A DNA stretch of 64,000 nt, from NCBI GenBank assembly GCA_011032825.1, contig JAADJZ010000002.1, positions 2,356,001 through 2,420,000 on the forward strand. The letters run 5' to 3'. The first letter of the stretch is position 1; each line of letters opens with the position of its first letter. Shown piece after piece: positions 33,525-42,708 of the stretch. The notes beneath the pieces were generated by a model. That model searched no databases. It had not been told where the DNA came from and worked only from the letters and a program-made list of their open reading frames with translations. The DNA comes from Massariosphaeria phaeospora. Its lineage: Eukaryota > Ascomycota > Dothideomycetes > Pleosporales. The position numbers and the translations under genes are program-made.

Positions 33525-34535
33525 ATGCCTCATGATACTCTTGTGGACCTCCGCGACCTTTCCGACTTGGAACTCATCGATCCTGAACCTCTCCAAATGA
33601 CGAATATTCTCAGCTCGGGCCGAGTCTTACTCGCTCCAGCAAACCCGTTGAACCCCGAGCTGGCACCGGACCAATGGCATGGACTGTGTCAGAGATGCAG
33701 CACCAACGATCCTACGAACTTCGCCGCATACGTATCGAGTCTCCTCCCGCTGAGGCCTTGCTAGGGAGACCTGAACTGGTGTCTTCGCGAAGCCATCAAT
33801 CGTGGCCCTTTCTACGTCATGATGGATTATCTCGTCGTCCGGCATCGGGCCAGTGTGAACAAGGATCTGCTTCAGGAAGTTGTGCGGTTGAGCCTCCCTT
33901 CCTTGGAGAAAAGAACACTGCTCGACTGGATGTATACGAAGGGGCTCTGGGATGTCAACGAGAATATTGAATCTGGGTTTACTATTCTCAGGTATGCTAC
34001 CATAGACGTCAACGTTGTCGGATATTTCCTCGATCGCGGGGCAGATCCAAATCTCGGGAGACACTTGGACATCTGGCGCGCGTACTGGGGAGCTGACCGC
34101 CTTGTCCATACTTCAGGGGCTGCCCTCGACGCAGCAGTCCGTCACAGGAATGTAGAGACGGTCGAGATACTTGTACAGCGTGGCGCGACGATGGATAACG
34201 CAGATGTGATTCATGCTGCCATAGAGAACGACGATGAGATCATGCTAAAGAAATTGCTGGAACTGGGTGCAGATCTGTACCGTATCGAGCGGTTCTCGTT
34301 GGACTCCGGCGATGCCCCGCTGCTTAGTGCAATTACACAGGGCAAAGTGCGCATGGTGAGAGTACTGCTTGAGTGGGGGGCTGAGCTGTCTCGGAGTGGT
34401 AAACACGGTGTCACGCCGTTGGAAATGGTGACCAAGGGCTGGGTAAATCCGCAGATCAGGCAAATGGTTGTGCAGGCGTCTAGGGAAGAGCGATCGACTT
34501 CGACCAACGCTAGAGAGAGGTTAACTAGTCAATAG
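33525..34535 (+). CDS. Ankyrin-repeat protein with an in-frame TAG
   Basis: One frame runs from the ATG at 33525 to the stop at 34535, broken only by TAG at 33762. Downstream of it the repeats are clear: GDLNWCLREAINRG, VNVVGYFLDRGADPN, ALDAAVRHRNVETVEILVQRG, VIHAAIENDDEIMLKKLLEL, and PLLSAITQGKVRMVRVLLEW then TPLEM, i.e. about five ankyrin units. The N-terminal 70 residues look like a leader domain (DLRDLSDLELIDPEPLQM). Two introns could remove the TAG: 33732-33764 (33 bases, GTATCG, phase 0) is unusually short; 33688-33768 (81 bases, GTCAGA, phase 1) has a weak donor. Otherwise the gene is truncated, or restarts at the ATG at 33819. Protein-protein interaction role by family; no partner evident. 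Confidence 0.65.
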
Positions 34536-35334
34536 TAGTGCGTGCTTAGTCTTTGATGCTGTACCCCTTGTATACCATTGGTCTTCGTCTAGTTTCCTCG
34601 TCTGTTTGCGTTTACTAGATTTTCCAAGAGTCCCCAAGTGCGCACGCATCTCAAGGTCTAGAAGCAGAGAAGAGGAAAGAGGAAACGACATGCAATACCT
34701 GTGGGAGATATACCGGTAATAAGCTATCCCGCGCTCGCTCAATCTGGGGTGAATCGTTAAGCGTTCAAAGACGAATTTGTCGTTAATCGATAACATACAC
34801 TCCGTATGAGTATGTAGAACGCTGGGGTTTGCATGACATGGTTCCAATGGTCTTTCAAACAGGGAAAAACTAGTGGCATTCCAAACTCAACAATCTTGCA
34901 AGGAGTGAAGATTCGGTGGGTCGCACGTATGCAGTCGTGGAAGGACCATTTGAGTAAATTCCAGCCGAGGGCTATCACCATTAGGAAGTTGATATCCCTT
35001 GTAGGAGTATGTGAAGGTATTCAATGATCAACACAAGCTAGTGGAATGCTCATCTCGAAATATCGGCTAACACATGGAAAATCAACAGACAGTTTCTCAA
35101 ATGCACAGAAAATTGATTTCTCTCGTCTACCATCCCTGCAATCCCTCATTCACATCCTCTGTCCACCAACAGCATGCGATCGGCTATCATTGCACTCGAT
35201 CAAAGTGTACGGTACTTCGAGTCCAGCCTTTCAAACTATCCGTACATCCTGAGAAACATCTTGGCCGTCGTCGATTTTGTGGGCACTCGCGGATCTCTCT
35301 GCGATGCCAGATCGTTGCTCGGAAGCTTCCAGTA
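34536..35334. other. Intergenic
   Basis: No gene or repeat recognised. Confidence 0.5.
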
Positions 35335-35694
35335 TTACTCTGTGGATAATATTGGCCTCACAAACTCCTGACATAGCTGCACATACTGCTCATGTTCCTC
35401 GTCCAAGACCCCTACGGGCCCTACCCCCGCGACTATTCTTATCGGCAATCGAAATCGGTTCCTGCATCTGTCGCGGTCGGCAGTAATGGTCTCGAGCTGG
35501 TGCCTGAGTTGGATCGCTACATCCTCAGCGGCATTGGCACGGTCTCGCTCACTGTCCAGCTGGCCGAGTAGAATGTCGTTTCTGTGATTCAGTTCGGCGA
35601 TCTGCTGGACGAAGTGGTGGATGATGTCGAAACGATCCTCCGGCGGTGCCACGGCGGCTATAACTGGACCTGATGAAAACAAGACTGGCGCCAT
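35335..35694 (-). CDS. Short coiled-coil protein (tentative)
   Basis: 119 residues from ATG 35694. The centre (HHFVQQIAELNHRNDILL to QLRHQLETITADRDRCRNRF) is a heptad-like helix with many Glu/Arg/Gln. The last 35 residues are unlike it and might be read-through past an intron donor. It is similar in style to the coiled-coil protein at 38950 but not clearly homologous. Function unknown. Confidence 0.45.
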   Translation of the reverse strand: MAPVLFSSGPVIAAVAPPEDRFDIIHHFVQQIAELNHRNDILLGQLDSERDRANAAEDVAIQLRHQLETITADRDRCRNRFRLPIRIVAGVGPVGVLDEEHEQYVQLCQEFVRPILSTE

Positions 35695-36654
35695 GGGGCC
35701 GGAGATACTGTAAGAGTGTGCGGTCGGGGATGGAAGCTGACAGACGCTAGAAGAGTGGAGTTGCTAGCACTAAAACTTCTTATCAGCACCGCCAGGGAAA
35801 TGGACGCAAGGGCGACCAACTAATCCACGGAATGAGCCATGGCGTGGGGGTCACGCATTGATCTCACCCAGGCGGAATTCATGCTACTATTTTGATAATT
35901 GGAGTTAGTCACGCATGTGAAAAACGAACGGTAGCACCCAGAAGCCTGCCCCGGAGTCGTCGCAACGAGGTCGCGAGGATCTTCGATCTCAGAGCCCCGT
36001 TTTCCAGCATGTGCTCGGCTCGCTAAGTCACCCCAGGACCTCCCCTCAAGTGGCTAGTTTCCGGCCATAGGAATGTATGGAGTGGTCCTGCGGTCGAAGT
36101 TCAAGTCCTTTCGTTGGAACAAGGCTCGACAGGAGCCGCATGTCCACTTGCCGAAAATGGCACAAAAAGACTTTTTTCACCTGGCCCGTAGAATGAGTGA
36201 TAGAGGGAGTGGTGGTGACGACCTTCACGTAGTGAATTCTGGGTTTAGATAATGCAGAAACACGGTTGAGCTATTAATATACACGAAAAACCGTTTCATT
36301 GGTAGCTCACTTCCAAGGCTCGTTTGTGACCATTCAAAAAGGGAATTTGTGCCGGCGGTGTTCATAGAGCCAATTCACTTGAACTGCGGCGGCATGAATT
36401 GGGGCTATGGGACGCCTCCGTAGGGAAACGATCAACTTTATGTGCGAAGGGGCAGTGCGGGGAGGTGCAGGTGCTAGTGTCGTAGAGATCTCAGCGCATG
36501 TGCTAGTATGATAGTTTCTGGTATGGGCAAGTATACAACGAAATCTTTTGAAAAGTGTATTGTTCAACAGCAAAGTTCGAGCTAAAGTGATTCTTATACT
36601 TTACTGTAGCAACACAATGAGTAGGTATGTATGCTAACAGTGCTAGTTATTCGG
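35695..36654. other. Intergenic
   Basis: No gene or repeat recognised. Confidence 0.5.
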
Positions 36655-36662
36655 TATATAAG
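36655..36662 (+). promoter_or_regulatory. TATA box of the small membrane protein gene
   Basis: TATATAAG 130 bases upstream of the ATG at 36792, with a pyrimidine-rich stretch between. Confidence 0.5.
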
Positions 36663-36791
36663 TACACATGCTCTTCGATACCATCCTACAGTACAACAGT
36701 CTTTTAGTTTTCTCTCTAGGGCTTTCTAAACATCCTCCACATCATCTAAGCTAGGGAATCCTTCGAGCAGTGAAGCAATCTCCCTACCAGA

Positions 36792-37163
36792 ATGCAGGCT
36801 ACCGCTAAATACTGCAACATGCCCTTCGAATTAGCTACAGCTGTCCACAAGTACGTTAAGGATACCAATGTCTATAGCGGAACCATTCTTCTCCTATGTG
36901 CCTTTTTCATTACGCATTGGAAATCTATTAGTAGCTACATCAAGAACTCTACAGTTCAAGATATGATCTTCGATGCATACTATGTCTTTAGATTGCCCCT
37001 TGTAATCGGGTTAGTAGGTGAGGTGTTTAGCTATATCTACTGCTACCTATACCCGGATCCTGCTCAGCAACCAGGTCCTGCAGATGTGAAAAGTGCTCGG
37101 CTGATAGTACTAATCCTCGCGTTGGTGTTGATGCCCTTTTTTCGTAGCAAGGGGGGATTTTGA
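36792..37163 (+). CDS. Small membrane protein, 123 residues
   Basis: Single open frame with three hydrophobic segments: SGTILLLCAFFITHW, the region LPLVIGLVGEVFSYIYCYLY, and LIVLILALVLMPFF near the C-terminus. Short polar loops separate them, and the end is FRSKGGF. A TATA box lies upstream at 36655. No family recognised; two other short membrane proteins (53150, 57006) occur in the window but show no clear similarity to it. Confidence 0.55.
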   Translation: MQATAKYCNMPFELATAVHKYVKDTNVYSGTILLLCAFFITHWKSISSYIKNSTVQDMIFDAYYVFRLPLVIGLVGEVFSYIYCYLYPDPAQQPGPADVKSARLIVLILALVLMPFFRSKGGF

Positions 37164-38130
37164 CGTACCTAGTGTTCGTAGTACTGGCAGTGTACATACA
37201 AGTGCTTAGGGTCCAAATTCGCCATGGAGTTCCGTCTACGTTTCAGCTGTAGCCATGGTCCTCTCCGCGAGAGCTTGATGCAGAATGCAGATATCTGTAT
37301 AAGGGTCAAATTTTACTAAGCCGTAACACCGCGAACATCATGGAGTTTTGAACAAGATGTCGAAACATCATACATTCAACTTAGTATTGCAGAACATATA
37401 TGCAACACCCGACATAGAATTAGTAGAACAATTGCTACAGTGTTATTAGCGAGAACGCAGTGAGTGTGAACGATAGGTAGGGTCGCAGGTCTCTGTAGGG
37501 CGCTGAATTCATCGCCATTATAGCTCTTAGATTAGAATGAACCAACTCGCTTCACATTACTTCATGCGTAATTTATCTCACTACGTGATCATATCTCTCT
37601 TCATTCCTCAATCTAGGTTTTGTCGATCTCATTCGCTATTAATCATCAATTCAATTCATCAATTGGCAAACAACCTCGCATCACCGAACGCATCGCCAAA
37701 GGCACCGCCAACTCACGACCATAATCATTCTCTTTCACCACGACCGTCCACCAAAACCCCCTCAGTTTTCTTCGTGCGAAGGGACGCTTGCGAAACTAAA
37801 GCACTTTACCTCTTTCCAAATCGAGTGGTTAATCGAACAACTTCCAGCGACCTGCTCTCGCCACACCCTGTCCGCATGCTACATCGCCCACCCGCTATAC
37901 AAAAGTAACAACAGTTCAATCCCCATAGCTTCGGTTGTCGTGAGTAAGTTCCATTCAGCAGATAAGCTATATCTTCCAGCCTCCGAACAATTTCGGTTAC
38001 CTGTCTGGGATTTCCGAAGCTCAGGCTCCGTACCGCAAATAGAAACATTGTTAGTTTTAGAAATACAATGTGCTCTGATTAAGTAAGAGGAGGCGGAAGG
38101 TTGGTTATAGCGCTTCGGGTCCAGAATCAG
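37164..38130. other. Intergenic
   Basis: No gene recognised. The last eight bases (38123-38130) are one copy of the target duplication of the next element. Confidence 0.5.
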
Positions 38131-38485
38131 CAGCGTTCTGCATGGACGGGGGCGGAATCCGCCCATAGCCCATGGAAAAAATCCATGGATTTCCAAGGGC
38201 GCCGCGCCGGATATTCCGCCTATAGTAACTTGTATAGACTAGCTATCTGTACAGTCTAAGAGGCAAAGAGGCAAAAAGGAAGAGAAGCGTGGGGAGGGGT
38301 AGAGAGGGGTAGAGAGGCTAAGGCAGCTATGAAGAGAGGCTAATCCTATTAAAGCTAGATTATATCCTACTACAGTTATGATAATGACGATATATGAGCT
38401 TAGTACCCATGGAAATTCTCCATGGTCAACGGGCGGAGGTGGGCGGAGACGGAAGCTATGGAATGTCCGTCCATGCAGAACGCTG
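38131..38485. mobile_element. hAT-type miniature element (355 bases)
   Basis: Terminal inverted repeats of 19 bases (CAGCGTTCTGCATGGACGG and its reverse complement) are bounded by perfect eight-base duplications AGAATCAG (38123-38130 and 38486-38493). The CAG start and eight-base target duplication are the hAT signature. The interior holds GGCGGA repeats and CATGG/CCATG palindromes but no transposase. Non-autonomous. Confidence 0.88.
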
Positions 38486-38949
38486 AGAATCAGCCTGAAT
38501 TCTGGAGCTGCCATGGAGAAGACGATTATTTCTAGGGTTGCGAAAGTACGTGAGTTGGGGAGGAAGATGCTGTAGCCGACAGCTTGATGGTATTGAAGTT
38601 GCAGACAACTGTTGGACCATGTCGGCGCAGTACGTCAGATCAGAGTTCATCAAGACTATTTTGCTGAAAGGCCGGGGCGCAGGGGTTTAAGTGGCTTCTT
38701 ACGCAGCAAGATGTATTATTTCACAATCTTGTATTGATCCTAAGCAGCGCGGAAAAATCACTCGATCTATAGAAAAGCAGACCCAAACCCCTCCCGCATC
38801 TTGTCATTACAAACCAATATTGCAATATCTACCATTTTAGCCCTCATTCAAGTCGCCAGTTCGCATCTATGCATGCATCATTGGGAATACTAGCTACCGT
38901 CGTTGAGCGCGTGTGTTCATAACCTCGTGTCAATTGGGACTAGGCTCAC
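38486..38949. other. Intergenic
   Basis: No gene or repeat recognised apart from the target duplication at 38486-38493. Confidence 0.5.
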
Positions 38950-39684
38950 TCATAGCTTCGGTCTGATCGTCCGGATTGGTGACCCCGAGGAATCCACCCT
39001 GTCGTTGCAGTGATCGTCGCGCATGGGCTCGCCGTCGTCGTCCTGGGACTGCAGCTGAGCGAGTCTGTTCAGGATTGCCTTGTGAATCAGGCTGATTTGG
39101 AGGTCTCTACTACAGAGATATGCCTCCAAAGTCTTGATCCTCTCGTTCTTCTCTCTGATGAGTTCAATTGCAGGTGGCAAGACTGAGTACGCTGCGTTTT
39201 GGTCCCTGCATACTGTGTTGAAGTTGCTGCATACCGTGTTGAAGTTCCTGGATGCAGTGTTGAAGTTCAGTATCATAGCATCCTTCATCTCCAAGTACGT
39301 TTTGTACACCTCCTTCAATGTCTCCACGCTCTCCCTTAGCTCATCATCCTTTTCGGCCACAAGGCGTTCTGTAGCCTCCAAGTCTCTCTGGAGTTTGCGC
39401 TTTTCGACTTCGAGCCTGACGTTTTCGGCCACAAGACGTTCTTGTTCCAGCACATGGCTGATCTCCGCAGCCTCAATGTCTGTCTGGAGTTTGCAGTTTT
39501 CGACTTCGAGCTTAACGTTTTCGGCCATGACGCTGTCGAGCAAGACGTGGAGTCCGTCGTGCTCACTGTCCTCGATATGGGTCTTCAAGTTCTGGATCTC
39601 ATCCTCGCGCTCTATCAAACACCACCCTAGATATTGGATAGTAGCTTCGAGCTGGTTGATTCCGCCGGAGGCGTTCATGGCCAT
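38950..39684 (-). CDS. Coiled-coil protein, 244 residues
   Basis: Continuous open frame dominated by heptads from about residue 10 to 130 (LEATIQYLGWCLIEREDEIQ; repeated LVAENVRLEVEKRKLQ-type units, VKLEVENCKLQ and VRLEVEKRKLQ being near duplicates). A central break contains a small internal repeat (NFNTASRNFNTVCSNFNTV) and then a second helix (IELIREKNERIKTLEAYL). The acidic/polar C-terminus ends TIRPKL. No enzymatic motif. It probably acts as a homo- or hetero-oligomeric scaffold. Confidence 0.65.
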   Translation of the reverse strand: MAMNASGGINQLEATIQYLGWCLIEREDEIQNLKTHIEDSEHDGLHVLLDSVMAENVKLEVENCKLQTDIEAAEISHVLEQERLVAENVRLEVEKRKLQRDLEATERLVAEKDDELRESVETLKEVYKTYLEMKDAMILNFNTASRNFNTVCSNFNTVCRDQNAAYSVLPPAIELIREKNERIKTLEAYLCSRDLQISLIHKAILNRLAQLQSQDDDGEPMRDDHCNDRVDSSGSPIRTIRPKL

Positions 39685-40034
39685 GGTCTGGTTACGCTTG
39701 GGGGTTGGAGGGATGGGAGATAGAAGACTAAGTATTTAATCTGGTGGAAATGGAATGCTAGTAGTGTGGAAGACCCAGCAATATGGAATAGGCGTGTCTA
39801 TATACAGAAGGGACGTTTGACACATCACGTCGTGGCACAAAGAGCTTCTGAGACATCTGTGACAGAAGAAGCAAACATCGTCCTCATGTTTGGTCAAGCA
39901 AGCTGTATCACAAAGGGGAGCCGATGAGAACTATGATAAAGGATTCAAACATAGTTCTTGTGATCAGTCTAGCAAAGAAGGACGAATATCAATCTTGGTT
40001 ACAGTAGCTTGAGTTATGCAGAAACCGCCAAACT
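39685..40034. other. Intergenic, promoter side of the coiled-coil gene
   Basis: A TATATAG on the minus strand near 39800 may be the TATA element of the coiled-coil gene. Nothing else. Confidence 0.4.
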
Positions 40035-40402
40035 CTAGATGCTGTGTTGATTGTGCTCAGCCGAAGACTTCATGATTTCCCCAACGTCACTAGCCTCCGT
40101 CACGGCAACGTCGCCTCTACCGTGCACGGAGCCGGCAGTTGCACATGACCTACCTGCCCTGGCATGCTGTCCGGGTTGACCTTGAGCCTCAACATCAGAC
40201 AGAGAGCCTTCGCCCAGCCCTCGGGAGCCTCCGAAAGGGCTTGCGCGGAATCAATGAGAGTCGCGTTCTGGTTGCTGGAGATGGTAGCCCAGGATCCGTC
40301 ATTCGCAGCGTGTCCAGATCACTTGAAATGCGTGACTACCCTCACGAGAACTACCTTGGTCTTCGAAATGTTGAATACCTGTGGTTCGGACTGTGTGGTC
40401 AT
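40035..40402 (-). pseudogene. Broken small gene, unidentified
   Basis: From ATG 40402 the frame reads MTTQSEPQVFNISKTKVVLV and on to THFK, then TGA (40319-40321), then in the same frame SGHAANDGSWATISSNQNAT and APEGWAKALCLMLRLKVNP. A different frame carries GDVAVTEASDVGEIMKSSAE to a stop at 40035. The continuity across the TGA and the fine C-terminus in another frame suggest an old two-exon gene with a CGA-to-TGA change. No intron that keeps phase was found. Confidence 0.45.
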
Positions 40403-41253
40403 AGTCAGGGGACGGGAGGATAGGGTAGGTGAGTTAAGAGAGAGGGGGAGAGGGTGCAGATTCGGGTCGTGAACCGAATGGTAGTAGTCATCGTCCCGCA
40501 AATCTTCGTGGCGGTGCGCGAAGCACCACGTCTTTCGACGTTTAGCAAGAGCCAACAATTGCATGGGTGGCAGCTTAGGGACACAATGCATCCTTACTAC
40601 CCCTTTTGCCCCTATGTAAACAAAACGGCGTGCCTAACTTATAGCCGTATTTCCAAGTGACAAACAGGGGATAAGCATCCGTCATAATGAAGCTGCTGAC
40701 CGTGTGAGATGTGTGCCAACAACAAACGCTCGCAGCGCTGCCTTTCCGCCAATTCAACTTTCACCTTACACCGACCTGCCGTCCGCATGTCGTTTTTCTG
40801 TAACCTCGACAGCCCTACGTGCCCGCCACCCCCTCCGCCCAAGTTCGACGCTTTTGCCGCCGCCGTTATCCACCGGTGGCTCGCCTGCCAGCCAGACCTG
40901 AGAGGATGAAGGCCAGAGTATATTCCAAGAGTGATCGAAGCTAGAGTCACGTAATTGTCACTTTCACCCGTACCACACGGTACATTATCTGAAAGAAGAT
41001 GGATGCATGCGACAGTTTTTTCCGCTCGAGTAAAAAGATTCCTAGTGACCTATACTTGCGGATGTGGTGCACTAGCTGGGAAGTGAGCTGGCTTTCTAGG
41101 AGCTGTTGCTCTACAAGGACATGACGTCCGCCTCGCCTTGGCTCTGGCAAAGTTGTGTATATCTCTAATAGATCCGCTACCTCATTAGCAAGTTCCCAGA
41201 CCCACGCTCTCTCTCTCTTCGAAGCGGTAGACAGAGGAGGTCGTCCCTGCCCA
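40403..41253. other. Intergenic
   Basis: A plus-strand frame at 40787-40909 (MSFFCNLDSPTCPPPPPPKF) is short and could be part of an unrecognised small gene. Nothing else. Confidence 0.4.
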
Positions 41254-42708
41254 TCAGCCATCCGCCAACAATCGCGCCACGCCGCGAAGCCCAGGCATAA
41301 AGAAGTAAGCGCCACCGCGCACAGTGACGAATTGCGGGAGGCCGCCAATAGCACGGGGCCACGCGCCAGAATCCGTGTAGCTGAAAGCGTCAGTCGGCTG
41401 CGCGCCCGCGAGCGGCAGCCGGTTACCGAGCAGCGGGTCCTGCTCAGCGGCGAGCCCAGCGAACTTGGCGTTGGCAACCCAGGCGCCCTGCACGAACTCG
41501 AACTGGCGCGCGATGTTGGTGTTGAGGCACAGGAAATGCAAGCCGGATTCCTGGCCGGCGCCGGCGCCGGCGCCCGTGCCCTGCATAGCGGCGTGCGGGG
41601 CGACGACCGGGCCGTAGGGGCGGCCGCGACGGGAGAGGCGGTGGAAGCGCGCGGAGGCGACGGCATCGTGCATGGCGGTGCCGCTGAACCCGAGCGTGGA
41701 GATAAGGTTGCGTACGAAGCCGTGGCGCCCCTGCGGGTCGTCGGCGCTGCGCGGATTGACGCGGCGGATATGCGCGCCGATCGGGCAGACGAGGCCGTCG
41801 GCATCGTCAGCGAACAGGAAGGCGTTGCGCGCATCGTCGGTGCCCGTGATGGTGGCGGACTGAAGCCCGAGGAGGGGCGCGCCGTCGAGGCCACGGCCGA
41901 CCATGCGTTCTGCTAGCGCGATGGCACCGTCGTCGTCGCCGGCCTGACGCGCCAGCCATTGCCAGAAGCCAGCAACATCCTGCGCAAGCTGGCGGTAGAC
42001 GAGGTAGGAGCCGTTGCGGCCCAGCTCGTCGGCGGCAGGGTAATCGTTGACGAAGCCGTACTCGTTGGGATAGCCGAGCAGCAACTCGCCCATGGCCAGT
42101 AGATTGCGATAGTCGCGGTCGCGGGCGCCGCCGGGGGTGAGGGTGCCACTCCAATCGTACTCGGGCTGCGAGACGCCGTCGGCAAAGCCAAAAGGTTCGC
42201 GGCCGAGGGGGGTGGTGGTGGTGGTCGGGGTATTGCCGCCGATGACCGCGCAGCCGGCGGCCACGGCAGCGCTGCATGTGTCCTTTGCCAGGCTGTTGAT
42301 GGAGGTGTTTGCGGCCAGCAGGACCAGCAGGATATGCGGCTCTTGTTCGCCGACGCCCCAGTGCCAGTGAGCGGGGGAATTAGGGCCTTCGTCTCCCAGC
42401 TGGTGCGAGCGGCGCTCGTCGCCGGCCATGCCGTCGATGAATTGCGGGTCGAAGCCGGCCCCGGGGGTGACTTCGGTGCCCAGCGCGCGCAGGCCGGCGG
42501 CGGTGAAGGCCATCTGGCAGACTTGCGACAGACGCTGCGTGCGGGCTTGCGCCACCGAGGCGATGTCGACGGAGCGCAGCCAGGGTTTGGCTAGGGCGCG
42601 GTCTTGGATGCGCAGGAGCAGGTAGCAGGCGCCGGTGAGCGACCCGAAGCCGCGACCCGCTATCGCCTGAATATCGGCGGCTTCGTCGTTGGCGGCCATG
42701 CTCATCAT
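41254..42708 (-). CDS. DyP-type heme peroxidase, bacterial type
   Basis: Dye-decolourising peroxidase using hydrogen peroxide, 484 residues, intronless and very GC-rich. The hallmark GxxDG motif is FGFADG (catalytic Asp near residue 177), the proximal heme ligand is in CPIGAHIRRVNPR (His near 313, with the following arginines), and the family C-terminus is TVRGGAYFFMPG. Distal-side segments PEYDWSGTLTPGGARDRDY and YPNEYG also fit. No signal peptide. Its start overlaps the stop of the upstream gene by ATGA (42705-42708), an arrangement of bacterial operons and almost unknown for fungal genes. Composition differs sharply from the neighbouring fungal genes. Closest relatives are expected in bacteria; that is inference. 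A second Met lies one codon downstream. Confidence 0.93.
   Translation of the reverse strand: MMSMAANDEAADIQAIAGRGFGSLTGACYLLLRIQDRALAKPWLRSVDIASVAQARTQRLSQVCQMAFTAAGLRALGTEVTPGAGFDPQFIDGMAGDERRSHQLGDEGPNSPAHWHWGVGEQEPHILLVLLAANTSINSLAKDTCSAAVAAGCAVIGGNTPTTTTTPLGREPFGFADGVSQPEYDWSGTLTPGGARDRDYRNLLAMGELLLGYPNEYGFVNDYPAADELGRNGSYLVYRQLAQDVAGFWQWLARQAGDDDGAIALAERMVGRGLDGAPLLGLQSATITGTDDARNAFLFADDADGLVCPIGAHIRRVNPRSADDPQGRHGFVRNLISTLGFSGTAMHDAVASARFHRLSRRGRPYGPVVAPHAAMQGTGAGAGAGQESGLHFLCLNTNIARQFEFVQGAWVANAKFAGLAAEQDPLLGNRLPLAGAQPTDAFSYTDSGAWPRAIGGLPQFVTVRGGAYFFMPGLRGVARLLADG

Noticed and set aside
41155..41916. 253-residue plus-strand frame opposite DyP
   Set aside because: Antisense shadow in GC-rich sequence; the minus strand carries all conserved peroxidase motifs.
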